Part shown: piece by piece, positions 24,301 to 37,000 of the stretch
Layout: the number at the start of each line of letters is the position of its first letter
Position numbering within the stretch: position 1 is the first letter of the stretch
From: Pithys albifrons albifrons
Lineage: Eukaryota > Chordata > Aves > Passeriformes > Thamnophilidae
Reading direction: 5' to 3'
Length of the DNA stretch: 64,000 nucleotides
Assembly: GCF_047495875.1 (NCBI RefSeq)
Contig: NC_092465.1
Location: 8,171,160-8,235,159, forward strand
Made by a program: the position numbers and the translations under genes
The notes under the pieces: generated by a model
Database searches by the model: none
Told to the model about the DNA's origin: nothing
The model's input: the letters and a program-made list of their open reading frames with translations, nothing else

Positions 24301-27300
24301 GTAAAGGTTCGTAATTCAAACTTCTCCACAAAATTATTATAGTCTATCAAGTATAATGGTTTTTAATTTTTTTTTAATTCTGAGATTTTCAAGAAGCTGA
24401 TATTGTAAATTAGGTTTAAATTTTCAAAATTGGAACTAGAAGAGAGATATGCCTTTATCTCAGATAACTTAGGAATTTAGTGGGCTTTAACCCTTGTAGA
24501 GAGTTGTATTTTAATCAACTAAACTTGGACTCATGCTATTTCAGTTGATTATCTCTTAATTCATTTACAAAATGAAGTGAGAAAACATGAGCTAATCAAA
24601 GAATATTGGAGTAGTGCACCTGGAAGAAATTGCAAAAGGCTTTTCACTTCCATCTTAAGTTTAGCTGATGTAGAAGGAGTCAAGTTGTGGAGCATGGGTT
24701 GTATCTAACTTTTGGTGCAGAAATGGCTTTGAAATCAATCTCAAAGCCATGTTTGCAAATTTTCTGCTCTGGGTCCTTAACAGTGTCTTCGAGGCTCCAG
24801 AGCAAACAAGGCAGTACTTCAGAGCTTGCTTAAGAGCATGTTGGTTTGAAAGTGAGCAACCTCTCATATAACCCACCTTAGTCTTGTGGTATTGGCATGT
24901 AGTGACATGGATAAAGGCCAGAAGATACAAGGCCCTTATGGATCCACAAGAGCCCCAAAATAATCTGCCATGAGGGAAAATGAAGTTCATGAACAGTCTG
25001 ATGTTCTGAGATTAATCTGCTGATGTGGACAATGTGGATCGTTGGGACCAAACTTTGATATTGATCTGGGCTAGTGGCCTCTTCCGGCTCAGAGCAGTTT
25101 GATCTGGATTATCTCTGTCTTGTGCCTGAGTCAGACACCTCAGACGGAGCTGGAACCCAGTGCAGGGGGACTGCTGGGGGTTCTGTTTGCCCAGTGCGTG
25201 TAATTGAGTGGAATAACTTCCCTTCACGTAGTAATGAATAGTAATCTTGTTCCTAAATACTACTACATGTATGTTTTATAGGTGAGCCCACTGACACAAA
25301 TAAGGTAGGAATCACTGATCCACCCCCAAACTCTTTAACACTGTATTGTATGACTTAAAGTATCCCTTGAGCAAGAGCTTTGGATGCCATGTTAGACTGC
25401 TGTCAGGTTTCTTTTCTGCTTCTCATTGAAGCATAAATGGCTGACTCTTGTACGGCATGACCTGATCACCAGGACAGGTCAGCCAGAATAGAACTTCAAA
25501 TTGGGTTGGATGTATCTTGAATTTAATTAAGTCCTGCTGTTTAGGCCACTTAGTCCTCTCTTTCTGATCTGAATGGTTTACTCTTCTACTTTCATCTCTT
25601 CAGGATGAGAAACTGGGTCCAAAGACCTGCGAATTGAAAGGACTTAAGGAAACTTTGTAGCCTGTTACAATAATAACAGGGGGAGGGACAGGAGAAACTG
25701 CCTTTTGAGCAGCCACTCACCAGGTGAGAGCAAACTCTAAAGCCGAGGGCAAGACAACTGGGGTGTGCCATTCCTTAACTTCTGCTCCTGGAGCTGGAGA
25801 TGAATAGGGCCAGCTTCTGCTCTCTGCTCCACGTTTAGCCCAGACTTTCGAGCAGGGAGCAGAGGAATGGACTGAAATGAATGACAAGCTTCCAGGTTAG
25901 TTAAGGTTCTCTTGATTCATCTTTGTTTTGTTCCTTACTAGAGTCATGACTCAAAAAATCTGTGTAACCGGTGGTGCTTTTAAAGTGTCCAACAGGAGAA
26001 GGAGGCCCTCCTGCCCCAAATAAAGGGCTGTGTTGACTCTTTAGAAGGGATATTTATGTGTATTTGGAGGACAATACTTGCAGTTCACTCTATCTTTGAC
26101 CTGTCCTTTCTGATGCATGTGGAGGGTGACCACGACTGCCCTTGCAAGATATACTGAGGCAAAAAGACGTCTAGGATATATGCAAGTATTTTTTTCCCCA
26201 GAGAGAGCTGTTACCTTGACATAACATTATCTTTCTTCATTAAATAGCAGAGTTAAACCCACGGAACTGTTTCTCTGGGTTCTGAGGAGCTGCTCTATGT
26301 TTGAGGTGGTGATTTGGTGCCTCTGCAGCATCTGTGGCTTCTGATTTCTGTACTCATCTTCATAAAATGGGGCAGAGCAGGAGCAGTCTGTTTGTCTTCA
26401 TAATCCAAGGCTACTTTGGAGGGATCATTCAAAGTTTTCCACTTTCAAAACCAGATTTCAGCATCCATATTCACAACCAAGAAGAGGTTTAGGCTCTGAC
26501 AGAGCTTGAATACCCTCCCTCTTCAGAGGGGCTAGTGCCATGGTTGACTGAGCCCAGATAAAGCTGATAGTTCATTGTAAGGGATGGTGTTTCTTCACAG
26601 TGAATAAATAGATGTATCTATTGTACCTTCACAGTTATGCAATGTGTCTTCCCTTTTCATAGATCTTTCAACATATTTGGTGTGATTTTTTGTGCCACAT
26701 GTCTATTTCTTCCTCAGTATAACTGTTTCATAGTCACTTAAAAGTACAAAAAATTACTGTCTGCAGATGAGCTCTCAAGGGCAATAATCTAACAACAATT
26801 GGGTGGATGAAAGGGAGAAAAGACTTGATTATGCATTTCTAAACTATTACAACAGACAACAACAGTGAGGAAATGTTTTTAACCTATGAAGCTTAATTAA
26901 ATTTTATCTTCAGTCCTAAAATGCTCTGGCTGTGGTCCAAGAAGGACTTGAGCACAAATGCCTCCTTTCTGAGTCCCTGGCTTCCCAAGCTGGTTAAGCA
27001 ATTTGGTTCCCCAAGCACGTGATGGGAAGGGCTTGGGAGAATCAGGCAGGAAGTTGAACACTGCTTCCAAATGTGGTGATTTAAGCAGCTTTGTTGAGAC
27101 TGGGCTCTCCTGCCTCTCCCTGTCACCTTGAATCTGCACCAGGTCCTGACCACATCCATGATGTGTCTGTGATGGACACTTGGCATCTCAATGAGGTGAC
27201 AGGGAAGTGAACACAGAAGGAACAGAGAACAGAGAAAAAAGGGCCACTGAAACCATCTCTGCCTACTGAAGGCAAGCCTAAACAGGGCTTTCTTCTTGCT

Positions 27301-27952
27301 TTTGCATGAAACTGGAGGAAGGAGACAAAGTGCTCTTTCTCATGAAAAAGGCCTCCTAGACACCTTTTAAAAATATTTTACATAAAATACCTAGTTTGCT
27401 TTGAATGATCATTAAATAAAATGCACAAGTGTTCTCAAAGAAGGACCTGGACTGCTCTTCCCAGCTATCAGGGAGATCTCTCAGAGCTGCTGTGCAGGCA
27501 CTGTGGCATATGGAACATTCCACCACATGGAAGAGCTTAAGGGGAACACATAAGGATGTTGAAGGCAAAACATAAAGTGTCATGGAATTTGAGTGAAGTA
27601 GAAATATTGAAGCTGTGTAACTTTGGTGCCAGGTCCCCATGTTCTATGGGACTCCTGCTGCAGATGCGCAGCTTCCCTTGTTAAACAATTGTCTGGATTT
27701 GTTGATTTTGGTTTTTGAGGGGGGTTGGTTTGTTTGTGGTCTTGTTTTGTTCCTAGTACAACACTGAATTTGGTTCTCAGCAGTATATTTCCTAGTCAAC
27801 AGTGGTCTTCAGGAAGAAATAGTGAAGGCTTTTAAAAGCCTGTGGTTCAGACTTTGGTTTGACTGCCCTCTTGGTGAAAAGGTTGATTTGGAGATGAACT
27901 ATTTATATGATTCAGGGACCAAATGTCCTCCTCTTTGTTGCTTGGAAATTAC

Positions 27953-28007
27953 ATAATCAACTAGGTTGGAAAAGACCTCTGAGATCAAGTCCAACATTCT
28001 CCTCTGG
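27953..28007 (-). mobile_element. CR1 LINE, short 3' fragment
   Basis: The plus strand reads 'ataatcaactaggttggaaa' and then 'gacctctgagatcaagtcca', the reverse complement of the last 50 or so bases of a CR1 3' end. Only this terminal piece is present. Its identity is clear from the word order, though the copy is too short to assign a subfamily. Confidence 0.85.
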
Positions 28008-31000
28008 TAATTAGCATTTCCATAAAATCCTCCATATATGACTGTGTAATGCATATTTAGGTCTCACACCTTTTACATGTTTTGCATTTGTCTGATGGCA
28101 TTGGTTTCTACTGATTTCAGAGTAAACTAGACATGGGGAATCTTGGAAAAAAATTATAATGCTTTTCTGGTGGAATTCCCATGCCACAGTAGGTGTGGGG
28201 AGAAAACCAAAAAGGTGGATGAAGGTTATTCCAGACTTCATGAAAGGAGATATAAGTTCAGCTTCTAAATATGATAATGCTTTAAGTAGTCCTCCTGATA
28301 GCCAATATTACATTGGAGCTCTGAATAGAGGAAGAAAACCCTTGGGAGAGCTTCCCTATGCCAGACATATATCATCTTATACAAATAAAAGACAAGAATA
28401 GATGTTTTAATATAAATTAGAGCAGCTGGGAACTGACTAGTCTGGACTGTTTTCTTCCACCATTATAAACCACTTAAATTATTTTTCTAGTTGTTGTAGG
28501 ATCTTTGAAGCTCTTTAATGGCAATGCATTTGTTTAGGTGTAGTATCTCAAGTTATTAGACATAGTAAATTTTATCTTTTTTTTTAGTTCTATTATTTAA
28601 GCAGTGAGTTGGAAATCTCCTTAAAATTCTTGTAGGTTGCTGAGAGCAAAATGTTTTTCACTTGTTGTATGTTACCTCCTAATAGTACAGTAGATAACCT
28701 GAACAGAGTCCCTCACTGAGAAGAAATATGTACAGGCAATCTACTCACAGCACACTAACCTTGCATTGTCTGGATTTTGGGGATCATAGAAGTGTCTTCC
28801 TATACAAAATTCCATTTACCACAAAATATTATTTCTATATTTTTCCTTCTGTGTAAGATGCCTGGCCAAGACAGTGAACATGTAACTAAATAATGTAGCA
28901 ATTGTGTTGTGTGATTTTTTCAAGGACATGTAAAGGGTCACCTCTGACATTTGAATTTAAATCAGTCTTACTGCAAAATCCATGCCAAGTATGTTGTTGG
29001 GCAGAATTAATGAGTTAATATGCTTTCTTGTTGATGGGCTAAGGCCACTCTCTGAAGTTTATACTCATGCCCTGAGGAGAGGAGCTGAATTAAATCTTAG
29101 ACTGTGAGTCAGTAGCAGAACCAGATCCAGAGGACCAGTTTTGTGTATTTATGTTTCTCATTTTGACACAGCTGCTGAAGCTTTTCTAAAGCTGTGAGAT
29201 GCTTCTACTGGTAATGCTGTTGTAAGTGTACCACTGAGATGATCTCTGTGATACAGAATATTTAACTCCTGGGTGAACAACAATGTTGCAGTAGAGAAGG
29301 AAAAGTTTAAAGAAAATAATTAAAATAGGACAAAAATCTGCTAAATGTGAAAATTTCTGTAAATCTTGAGCCCCACTGAAATACTACTGTGTATGTGCAA
29401 GGCACATTGCACTTAAAGGAAGTTAGTCTTAGAATAGTTTTTGTGTCTGACAAAAGTAGATTCTGAAGCAGATTCCAAGGCCAGTTCTGGGAAAGGAATA
29501 ATAACATGAAATCTGTATAACAAAAAAAAAGGGGGGCAAATTCTGCTCTGCATTAGAATGAAGAATCTAAAATGAATATTTTTAAAGTAAGTGGAAGTCT
29601 AAACTACACAAGAATTTTTTGACAGATCGGTCATGGAGAGACTCCACAACTTATGCCATTAGGAAACCTTTTCTGAAAAACTGAATTTTAAAAAGCAAGT
29701 TACAGGAATTGCTGCTACACCGATTGGAAATCACAGCATAGAAGGACTAGAAGAGCAAATCTACTCACAGGTCTCTCTCTTCTTTGATTTGCAAGGTTAA
29801 ATACACTTGAGAAAAGCATAATTTCCTATACATGAGAGAAAGTAGAGGAGGCTGTGTCTGATGCTGAGCCTGTTTACTTAATGCTAAATACTTGTCTGCA
29901 CCAGGGGCCTCAAAAGACACTTAGAAGAAAAGCCCCTGTGGTCTGTGTATTTCTACTCCTTTGGGAAAGTTCTGCAAAGTTTACTTTGATAACATATAGC
30001 ATGGGAGGTGTCACCAAAAGGGAAAACGTGATTTTAATGATTCAAAGCTTGCTAAGGTTTCTAGGTACTATCATTTCATCTGAGACATAAAAGTGTAAGA
30101 GTTTAACTACATTCTCCATGAGGTTTAGAATGAGCATATAGTGGGTAAAGCAAAACAAAACTGCCCAGGTCTAGAGTTAGACACAAGAACTTGTGTACCA
30201 CAAACAATAACAATATCCTGGTCTGTGAATTGAGATGGAGGGTGGTGACTTAGAGAAGTCATCACTGGGCTCAATGTGAAGCGGGAAATTTTTCCTATTT
30301 TTCTTTTCTGTTTCCTAAGCTACCTGTTTGTTGCTTATCTTGGCCCTATTCTTCTGGAAGTGATCTCCTAAGAATATCAGGAGAATTTTTCTTTTCAGAT
30401 TAGAGATGTAAAAGCAATAAAAAAGCTTTCCAGAAAAATCTTTTACAAAAGCTTTTTCTGGAACAAACTCAGAAGCAATTTGGTGGCACACTTTAACTTC
30501 CAACAAGTTTTGTTTGGATTTAGGTAATCAACTAAAGACAGAAAAAGAACATTTTAGATTTAATTTAATATCTTGGTTGATGAATTAAAAGATTCGGTAA
30601 AGAATTTATATGAAATGTACTATTTTTCAAGGTTTGTATTTGATTCTCCCCAGAAAATACCAAAATGTTTTGTTTATTACTCTAGAGACAGAGTAGTTAG
30701 ACATATTTTTCTGTTCAAGCAAAAGCTTATGTTTTGCACAAACTGATGAAACTGCATAAAAAGTGGAAATAATATGTTTTTATAAGTCTGCCATGATGTG
30801 CTAAAGTTTGGTCTCTGTGAGTTACGTTCTACTGCATAAGGCATGGCAAGAGCACAGAAAATAAATGCAACAAGCAGTGGAGGAACAGCTGTTGCAGAAG
30901 ATGGATGTTTTGCTGTAATGATGTTGCTAAGATTATTAATTTATTTAATAGAATTCAGAAAGGATTCATCTGTTAGCTGTCATGATTTTATCACTGGGAG

Positions 31001-34000
31001 TCTGCGGGTTGCCACAGGCTATGGGCGTGCTGCTTGGCTGTTAACAACATCCAAGGGGGGTCAACTGACAAATAGCTTTGTTTATTACCATTTGGTTTGT
31101 AGTTCAGGATTCATTTGGAACGTCCCAGCTAACATTTGGTCCCACAGTTTCCCAATATTGCTGACACCAGCTGTAACAGCAGTCTTTCTATCCTGTAGAA
31201 TCCTTCTTCCTTTGATGAGCTGGTTCCTGTAATTGGTTACGTTGCTTTTCGCTCCCGAGATTTTTTTCCTGCAGGCCAGTTATGACCTTGCTGTTCTGGC
31301 TGCGGTTTATACAGATCACAAAAACATGCTGGTAAATGTTTTACAGTTTATGTTTAAGATGAGACAATAGGTGGATGAAAACAGCAGACGCAAGGGTTGC
31401 AAAATTATGAGAATTTTTCTTAAATATTAAAGCTATGGTTTTGTTCATTGCTTCTTTGCTGTTATTTTTGGGATTGGTTTTTTTGTCAGTCTTTCAATGC
31501 CATGTAGTAAAGTGAACTTTTCCCACTGTAGAGACATCTGCCTTAAAGTATACTGGTATCACTTTGAGTCAGAGGTGGTCAGAGTGATTTATCCAGATAC
31601 ATGTACTGATGGCATCCATATAACCCCAGTCACCAGCAGCAATTGATTGTAATCTGGGGCTGTAATTCAAGTGGTCTGATTGAACACAAGGGGTGATAAT
31701 GCTTCTTCTTGTTATTATAGAGAAAAAAATACCAGCAAGTGACCATGTCGTTGTGATTTCCTCCTCATCAGAAAACTGTGTGAAGCAACACACTGTGATT
31801 TGATTTCTGAGAAGCTAATGAAAGGAATGTTTTATTTGTTCTTTCTCTGTTTCCTGTCCTCTATATATATTTAAATAGAGGAGCCTTGCATGCCCATCCT
31901 TTACCTATGCTATCAGAAACTTGACATAGTTTTAGAAAATAATTTTACTGTAATTTCAAGTGATTTCTTAAAAAATGTCTAAGAAGGAATGCAAATAACA
32001 GCAGTTCAAGCCATATAATTGGGATCAAATTCTTATTGCACCTTGGGCAGATAATCCCATTGAATTCCCGTTGTGCTTTTTGAAATGTGGTACAGTGGTA
32101 CATGGAACCAAAGAAAAGCCACAAGTTACAGGAATTACATATATGTTAACACTTGGCAAATTAAGGAAGAGAATAGAACTCAAGTTTATCAAGTTGACGA
32201 AAGGAAAACAAAGAACATGGGAGTGTTGGAAACAAACAAACCCAACAGCTTCACGTTTGTAAAAGGAAACATTTTAGGCAGTGTTTCTAAATCTCATACC
32301 CATGTCCTTACGATGTTCAAACTCATCATCATCAGTCCCAAGACCAGGATGAATAACAGGAGCTCTGTAAGTTGAGCTTGCATTGTTGGGCTGCTCTGCT
32401 AATGCCCTTGTCATTGCTCACCTGGTCTTCCATCTTCCCACGTTCCCTGCCAAGCAAACACTAACTTTATTTGGATAATTATTAAATGGAAGTGCAAACA
32501 GTTTGTTATTGATCAGTGCAACTTCTCTGAGATATAAAAGACTTCAGGTCTTTGCTCTTTCTGCAACAGCAGCTCTGCTTAACCCTGAGAGCTTGAGGAA
32601 CAACAGCCTTGGGTCATCTCTTGGCCTGTTTCAGCAAAGCATAAGCCCAGTTTTCTGGACACCCCTAAACATGAAAAGGTGGGCTTGCAGGAAATCAAGC
32701 CTGCTTGGCAGTAGGTCAGAGAGCTTAATTTAGCAATTGAAAGCTATTTTAGAAATATACACAAAGATGAACTAAATTAATTCAAATAATGGTTCAACAT
32801 ATTACCATATTTTTACTGGTTTGAGTGAATGGATTTTCCCTATGAATGCTGAGTGAATACTAATTGTATAACTAAAATACATAATAGTTTTTCAGACCTC
32901 TATATACTTTTCCCCAGTGCTCTATTGGCCCTTCTAGAACAGCTCAGTGAGGAAACATGACTGTCTAGGCTAAACCTTTTTGGTTTACCTCCTTCTTCTA
33001 AGGCATTTTGCATTTACTGGTTTATGAAGTAATGTAAGATACAGAGGGGTTTTTTTCACTTGTCTTTGAAAAAATAAAGTAAAAATGGAAAAAAATGAAA
33101 ATGAATCAGTTGAAATCATTGGGGGATAAAACCACACTGATTAACACGGTAAAAAACGTACACATATTTGGACAGAAATTGTATTTTAGAGGATTTTCTA
33201 TAAGATACTCCCTTTAAGTCAATAAGCTTACCTTATAATGTGTGTATGTAAACACACCAAAATGTGGAGCCATATTTCACTCCTATATCCTTTCCTGTGG
33301 CACAGCAGTGTTCTGTTCTAGCAAGGTGGATGCAGTCAGCTTCACATGTGGATTTCTGGTGATGCTCCTCAGGCCTGACCTGTGTCACGTTTCTTATTGC
33401 ATTCTGAGTCGAGTCTTTCTGAACAAGACATATGTCTTAAATCTTACACTGAATATGCCAAAACATCACAGGTGTTTAGGTCCTGTGTTTCCATTTGGGA
33501 TGGTTTCTGCTTCTGAGGCTACAAGATCTGGCTCTTCTGGAAGGAGGATAGAGGAGAAAGCATGGGGGGATGATTAGCAAAAGATTAGGGATGGAGAGAG
33601 GAAGAATCTATGTCATCAAACCAGGACATCATTTGTATCATTCTATTTTTAAGTTGTGTTGCCTTCAGAATCTGTACCTCGATTAACAAGACAAGATCTG
33701 AAGAAAGTTTTTGTGAATGATGATGGAAAAGGACAGATCTGTATAAACTTAATCTATAATGTAATACAGCAAAACCTAATTTAAGTGTTAATCATGTTTC
33801 TGTATTATTTCTAAAATTTTGTCTGAGACAAAATAAAGAATATTGTCTCATTAAGCACTGTGGCAGTATTACTGCGACAGTAATTTTCATAACCAAAACT
33901 TCAAAGCAGCTTGAAAAATATTCATTACTGGTGCAGGCTTGAACATGCAAGTGAATAGCTGTATCAGTACTGTCAAATATAATTTCAGCAACACTATGAA

Positions 34001-37000
34001 GCACAAGAGAAGTTTAGCTAACTACAGGATAAAAACAATGGATGTCTGGATAAGATAGATGCAAATGCTTCTTTAGAAGAAAATAAGCATTTTAGAAGCA
34101 GAGCAAATGATAATTTTTTATTGAAGTAGTAAAGGCTGCTGTTTTATTGTTTGCTGTTGATACATTATTTCCTCAAGGAATGTAGTCTCCTTGATTTTAA
34201 AGATGTTTTTGATATATATTTTTGCTCTGCAGGGAAGCAATGCAAAGAAAAAAAAGTTCAATAATTTGGTTGCATTTTTATGTTTAAAATCAGGTGTGGG
34301 TCCTAAATATCTCTCATTCCTTTAGAATTTTCTGTCATTAGGTGAAAACTCTGAGCTCCTGTAAAGCCTTTGTCTGCCGTAGAAGGTCCTCAGTGAGAGG
34401 TTTTGGTATTGCTTCCACTTTTCCCAGAGCCTTTTTATTCCTAGACTTCACCCTCCTTAACATTTTTGTTTTCCTGGCTTTATGCTTTGGCTTCATAATA
34501 AGCAATAGTTCTCTGTGCTGATTTTGCTTCTTGTCTGCTTTTGTTTTTCTTTATATATTCTTTATATAGTTATGTTTCTAATTTTTATTCATGATTATAT
34601 GTAAAATGCAAACCAGTTGCAAACTGTGTAGCTATGGTAAATAGAACTTTAAAAAATTGACTAGAGAAAACTTTTCTTTAGTTAAAACTCGAAATTTTTG
34701 AATACTTTGTGGCTCTGCAGTAGCTCAGATTATAATTACTGGGACTAACACAATCTCTTTGGTTCTGGGCTGTATTTGAAAGTAATCCTGATTCCTTATA
34801 AATAGGAAAGACCATTCCACATGTGTCCTGAGAACTCAGAGCCATGTTCTGTTTCTACTGAGTCAGGGTGCCAGATTTGAGACACAGCAGTTTTTATGCA
34901 ACATTCTCATCTGTCAGAGGTTGCTGGTGGTCCCACACAAACTGCCCTGTCAGGTTTTACATTACTTCCTAGCTCCTTATTATTAGATACAATAAGTTCT
35001 TTCCCAAGATTTAAGGTTTGTGGAAGTTACTGCATCTGTTGCCCATTAAAACTCTATCTCTGCTACTCAAGTGCTGCACATGATCATGACTGGGAAGTAT
35101 GAAATAAATGAGAGCCTCTATTCAGTTGCAGATGCACTGCAGCTCTCAGGGTTGGATTGCTATGTAGGAAATAACTTTCCCCTGATGTAGGAGGTAAAGG
35201 AAAATCTTTTATTTTGGATCAGGACTTGGATTCTGTGACTTCTACTAAAAATAATAATTGAGATCTCATTTATTCTACAACAGCTGTGCTGAGTATTGCT
35301 GGATGTTTTCCTTTGGATCTTCAGATATTTTTGCTTCTTTTTAAGTTCTCTCTTCAAGAGATGCCAGACCACTGGGCACCTCTGAAGTGCTTCTGTGCTG
35401 GCCTGCAGGCTCTCTGTGGCTCGTGCTGTCCTGCACATGAGTGGGTGAGGAGGACAAACCTGCATGTGCTTGTCTGTGCTGTTGCCAAGGGCTCAGTGCT
35501 GTGCCCTGCGGGTAACGGGCACGGCATGGATTGCCTTAATATATGCTGTATGTTAGGCTGGATGTATGCATGCATCATTTCCTGAACCAGTAACTTGGGT
35601 CTTACCTATTTTATTAGTATTGCCTTCTCTGGACCTGAAAAAACAGCTAGCTCTGTGCTTCTGAACTTCATTCTATTTTTTTTATCTTTCTAAATTTAGT
35701 TCACTCATCTCGGTTCTCTGAGTCTGGGTTGTGCCATTTCTGTACTGACTGCAGCAATGTTTCTGCATGTCTGCCACTTACTGAGCACTTTTGCTTTTAA
35801 GCTGACCTCTAGCAAGGAACAGATCCTACTTCCCTCTTCAACATTATTTAAATATTTTAGGGGAAGAGTGGACATCATTTTGCCTCCTGATTCTTCTGCC
35901 ATCTTACTACTGTCAATCACTCCTGAGTTTTCTTATTCTTCCTTTTCTTAAAGCTGTAGAATTCATGTTGTTTCGCAGAATTATATTTTAAGGTTATATA
36001 AGAGATATGATGGCTGACTGGGGCTACCTTGCACTTCCAGGGTTTCCTGGAAGCATTTGTAGAATAATGTTGTCCTGACTGTTAGATATTTCCAAAGACA
36101 GCCCTATTTACTTATGTTTAACTTGTGATTTTTTACAACTTTACCTGCAACATACTTTATAAAGGATCCTTAAAATTTGTCTGGTCACAAGAGAAGAAGA
36201 ACAGATTAAACAAAACTAAGTAGGACCTTAGTTAAGACTTGAAAAGAAAAGGTTAGAACAGCAAAATACCAAACCCAAGTGAATTCTATTCTTTCTGTCC
36301 ATTTTAGCTCCACAGGAAGCAGACGAATGTATGTGTATATATGCAAGTATGAGTTTCTAGTACTTTTGTTACTAGTACTGAAAATAAACACTGCTTAAAA
36401 GGATGCAGAAATGAATAAAGATGAGACTAACATGTGTTGAAAATAGCTGTGTGAATAAATGGCATTAAAAAAAAGAGGCATTATGATTCTGGAGTAACGA
36501 GAACCTTGGTAATGTTGAGAAAGCTGAGAAATGTGTATATTTAAATGTTAACATAACAGTAAAAATGATGAAAACATGTCAGTGGTGCCCAGTAGGAACT
36601 TGCGTAGTTGTGCTATTGAATTTTTTTTCAGTTCTGTTTTTAAAGTTGGGAGGTATTTAAGTGCCTAAACATTTCATTAAATGGACACCACCCCCCAAAA
36701 AAACCCAGTGGAACTATCTAGAAAGGAGCCCATCTATTAAACAGTAATATCCTGTGTTGAGTATTAAAATAGTGAAATGCATGTCAAAAAATAAAGGAGG
36801 AAAAGTATATAAATGAGGCACAAACAGTTTGAGTGCAGTGGTTTGATCTTCCATGTCACATAACACTGGCCATGCTCAGCAACTACCTTGGCTAGTGAAG
36901 CTGTTACTGGCTGTACTAACACAATTATTTCATGTAAGCCAGTCAAATGAATACTTGGCTCTTTGCACTTTCCCAGCCTCCTCCCATCCTTTAAAACTAA

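Larger units (their letters stand above)
17565..27952. other. Non-coding DNA with enhancer-like patches
   Basis: No gene can be supported in this 10 kb. The longest open frame is 24661-24990 on the minus strand (109 codons), with no recognisable domain. Two neighbouring patches stand out: 20462-20660, with four TAATTA cores, and 20995-21340, with further ATTA words and a 16-bp palindrome. The slightly GC-richer pieces 24990-25230, 25600-25910 and 26890-27200 hold overlapping short frames on one strand, and I could not assign them to a repeat family. Confidence 0.55.
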
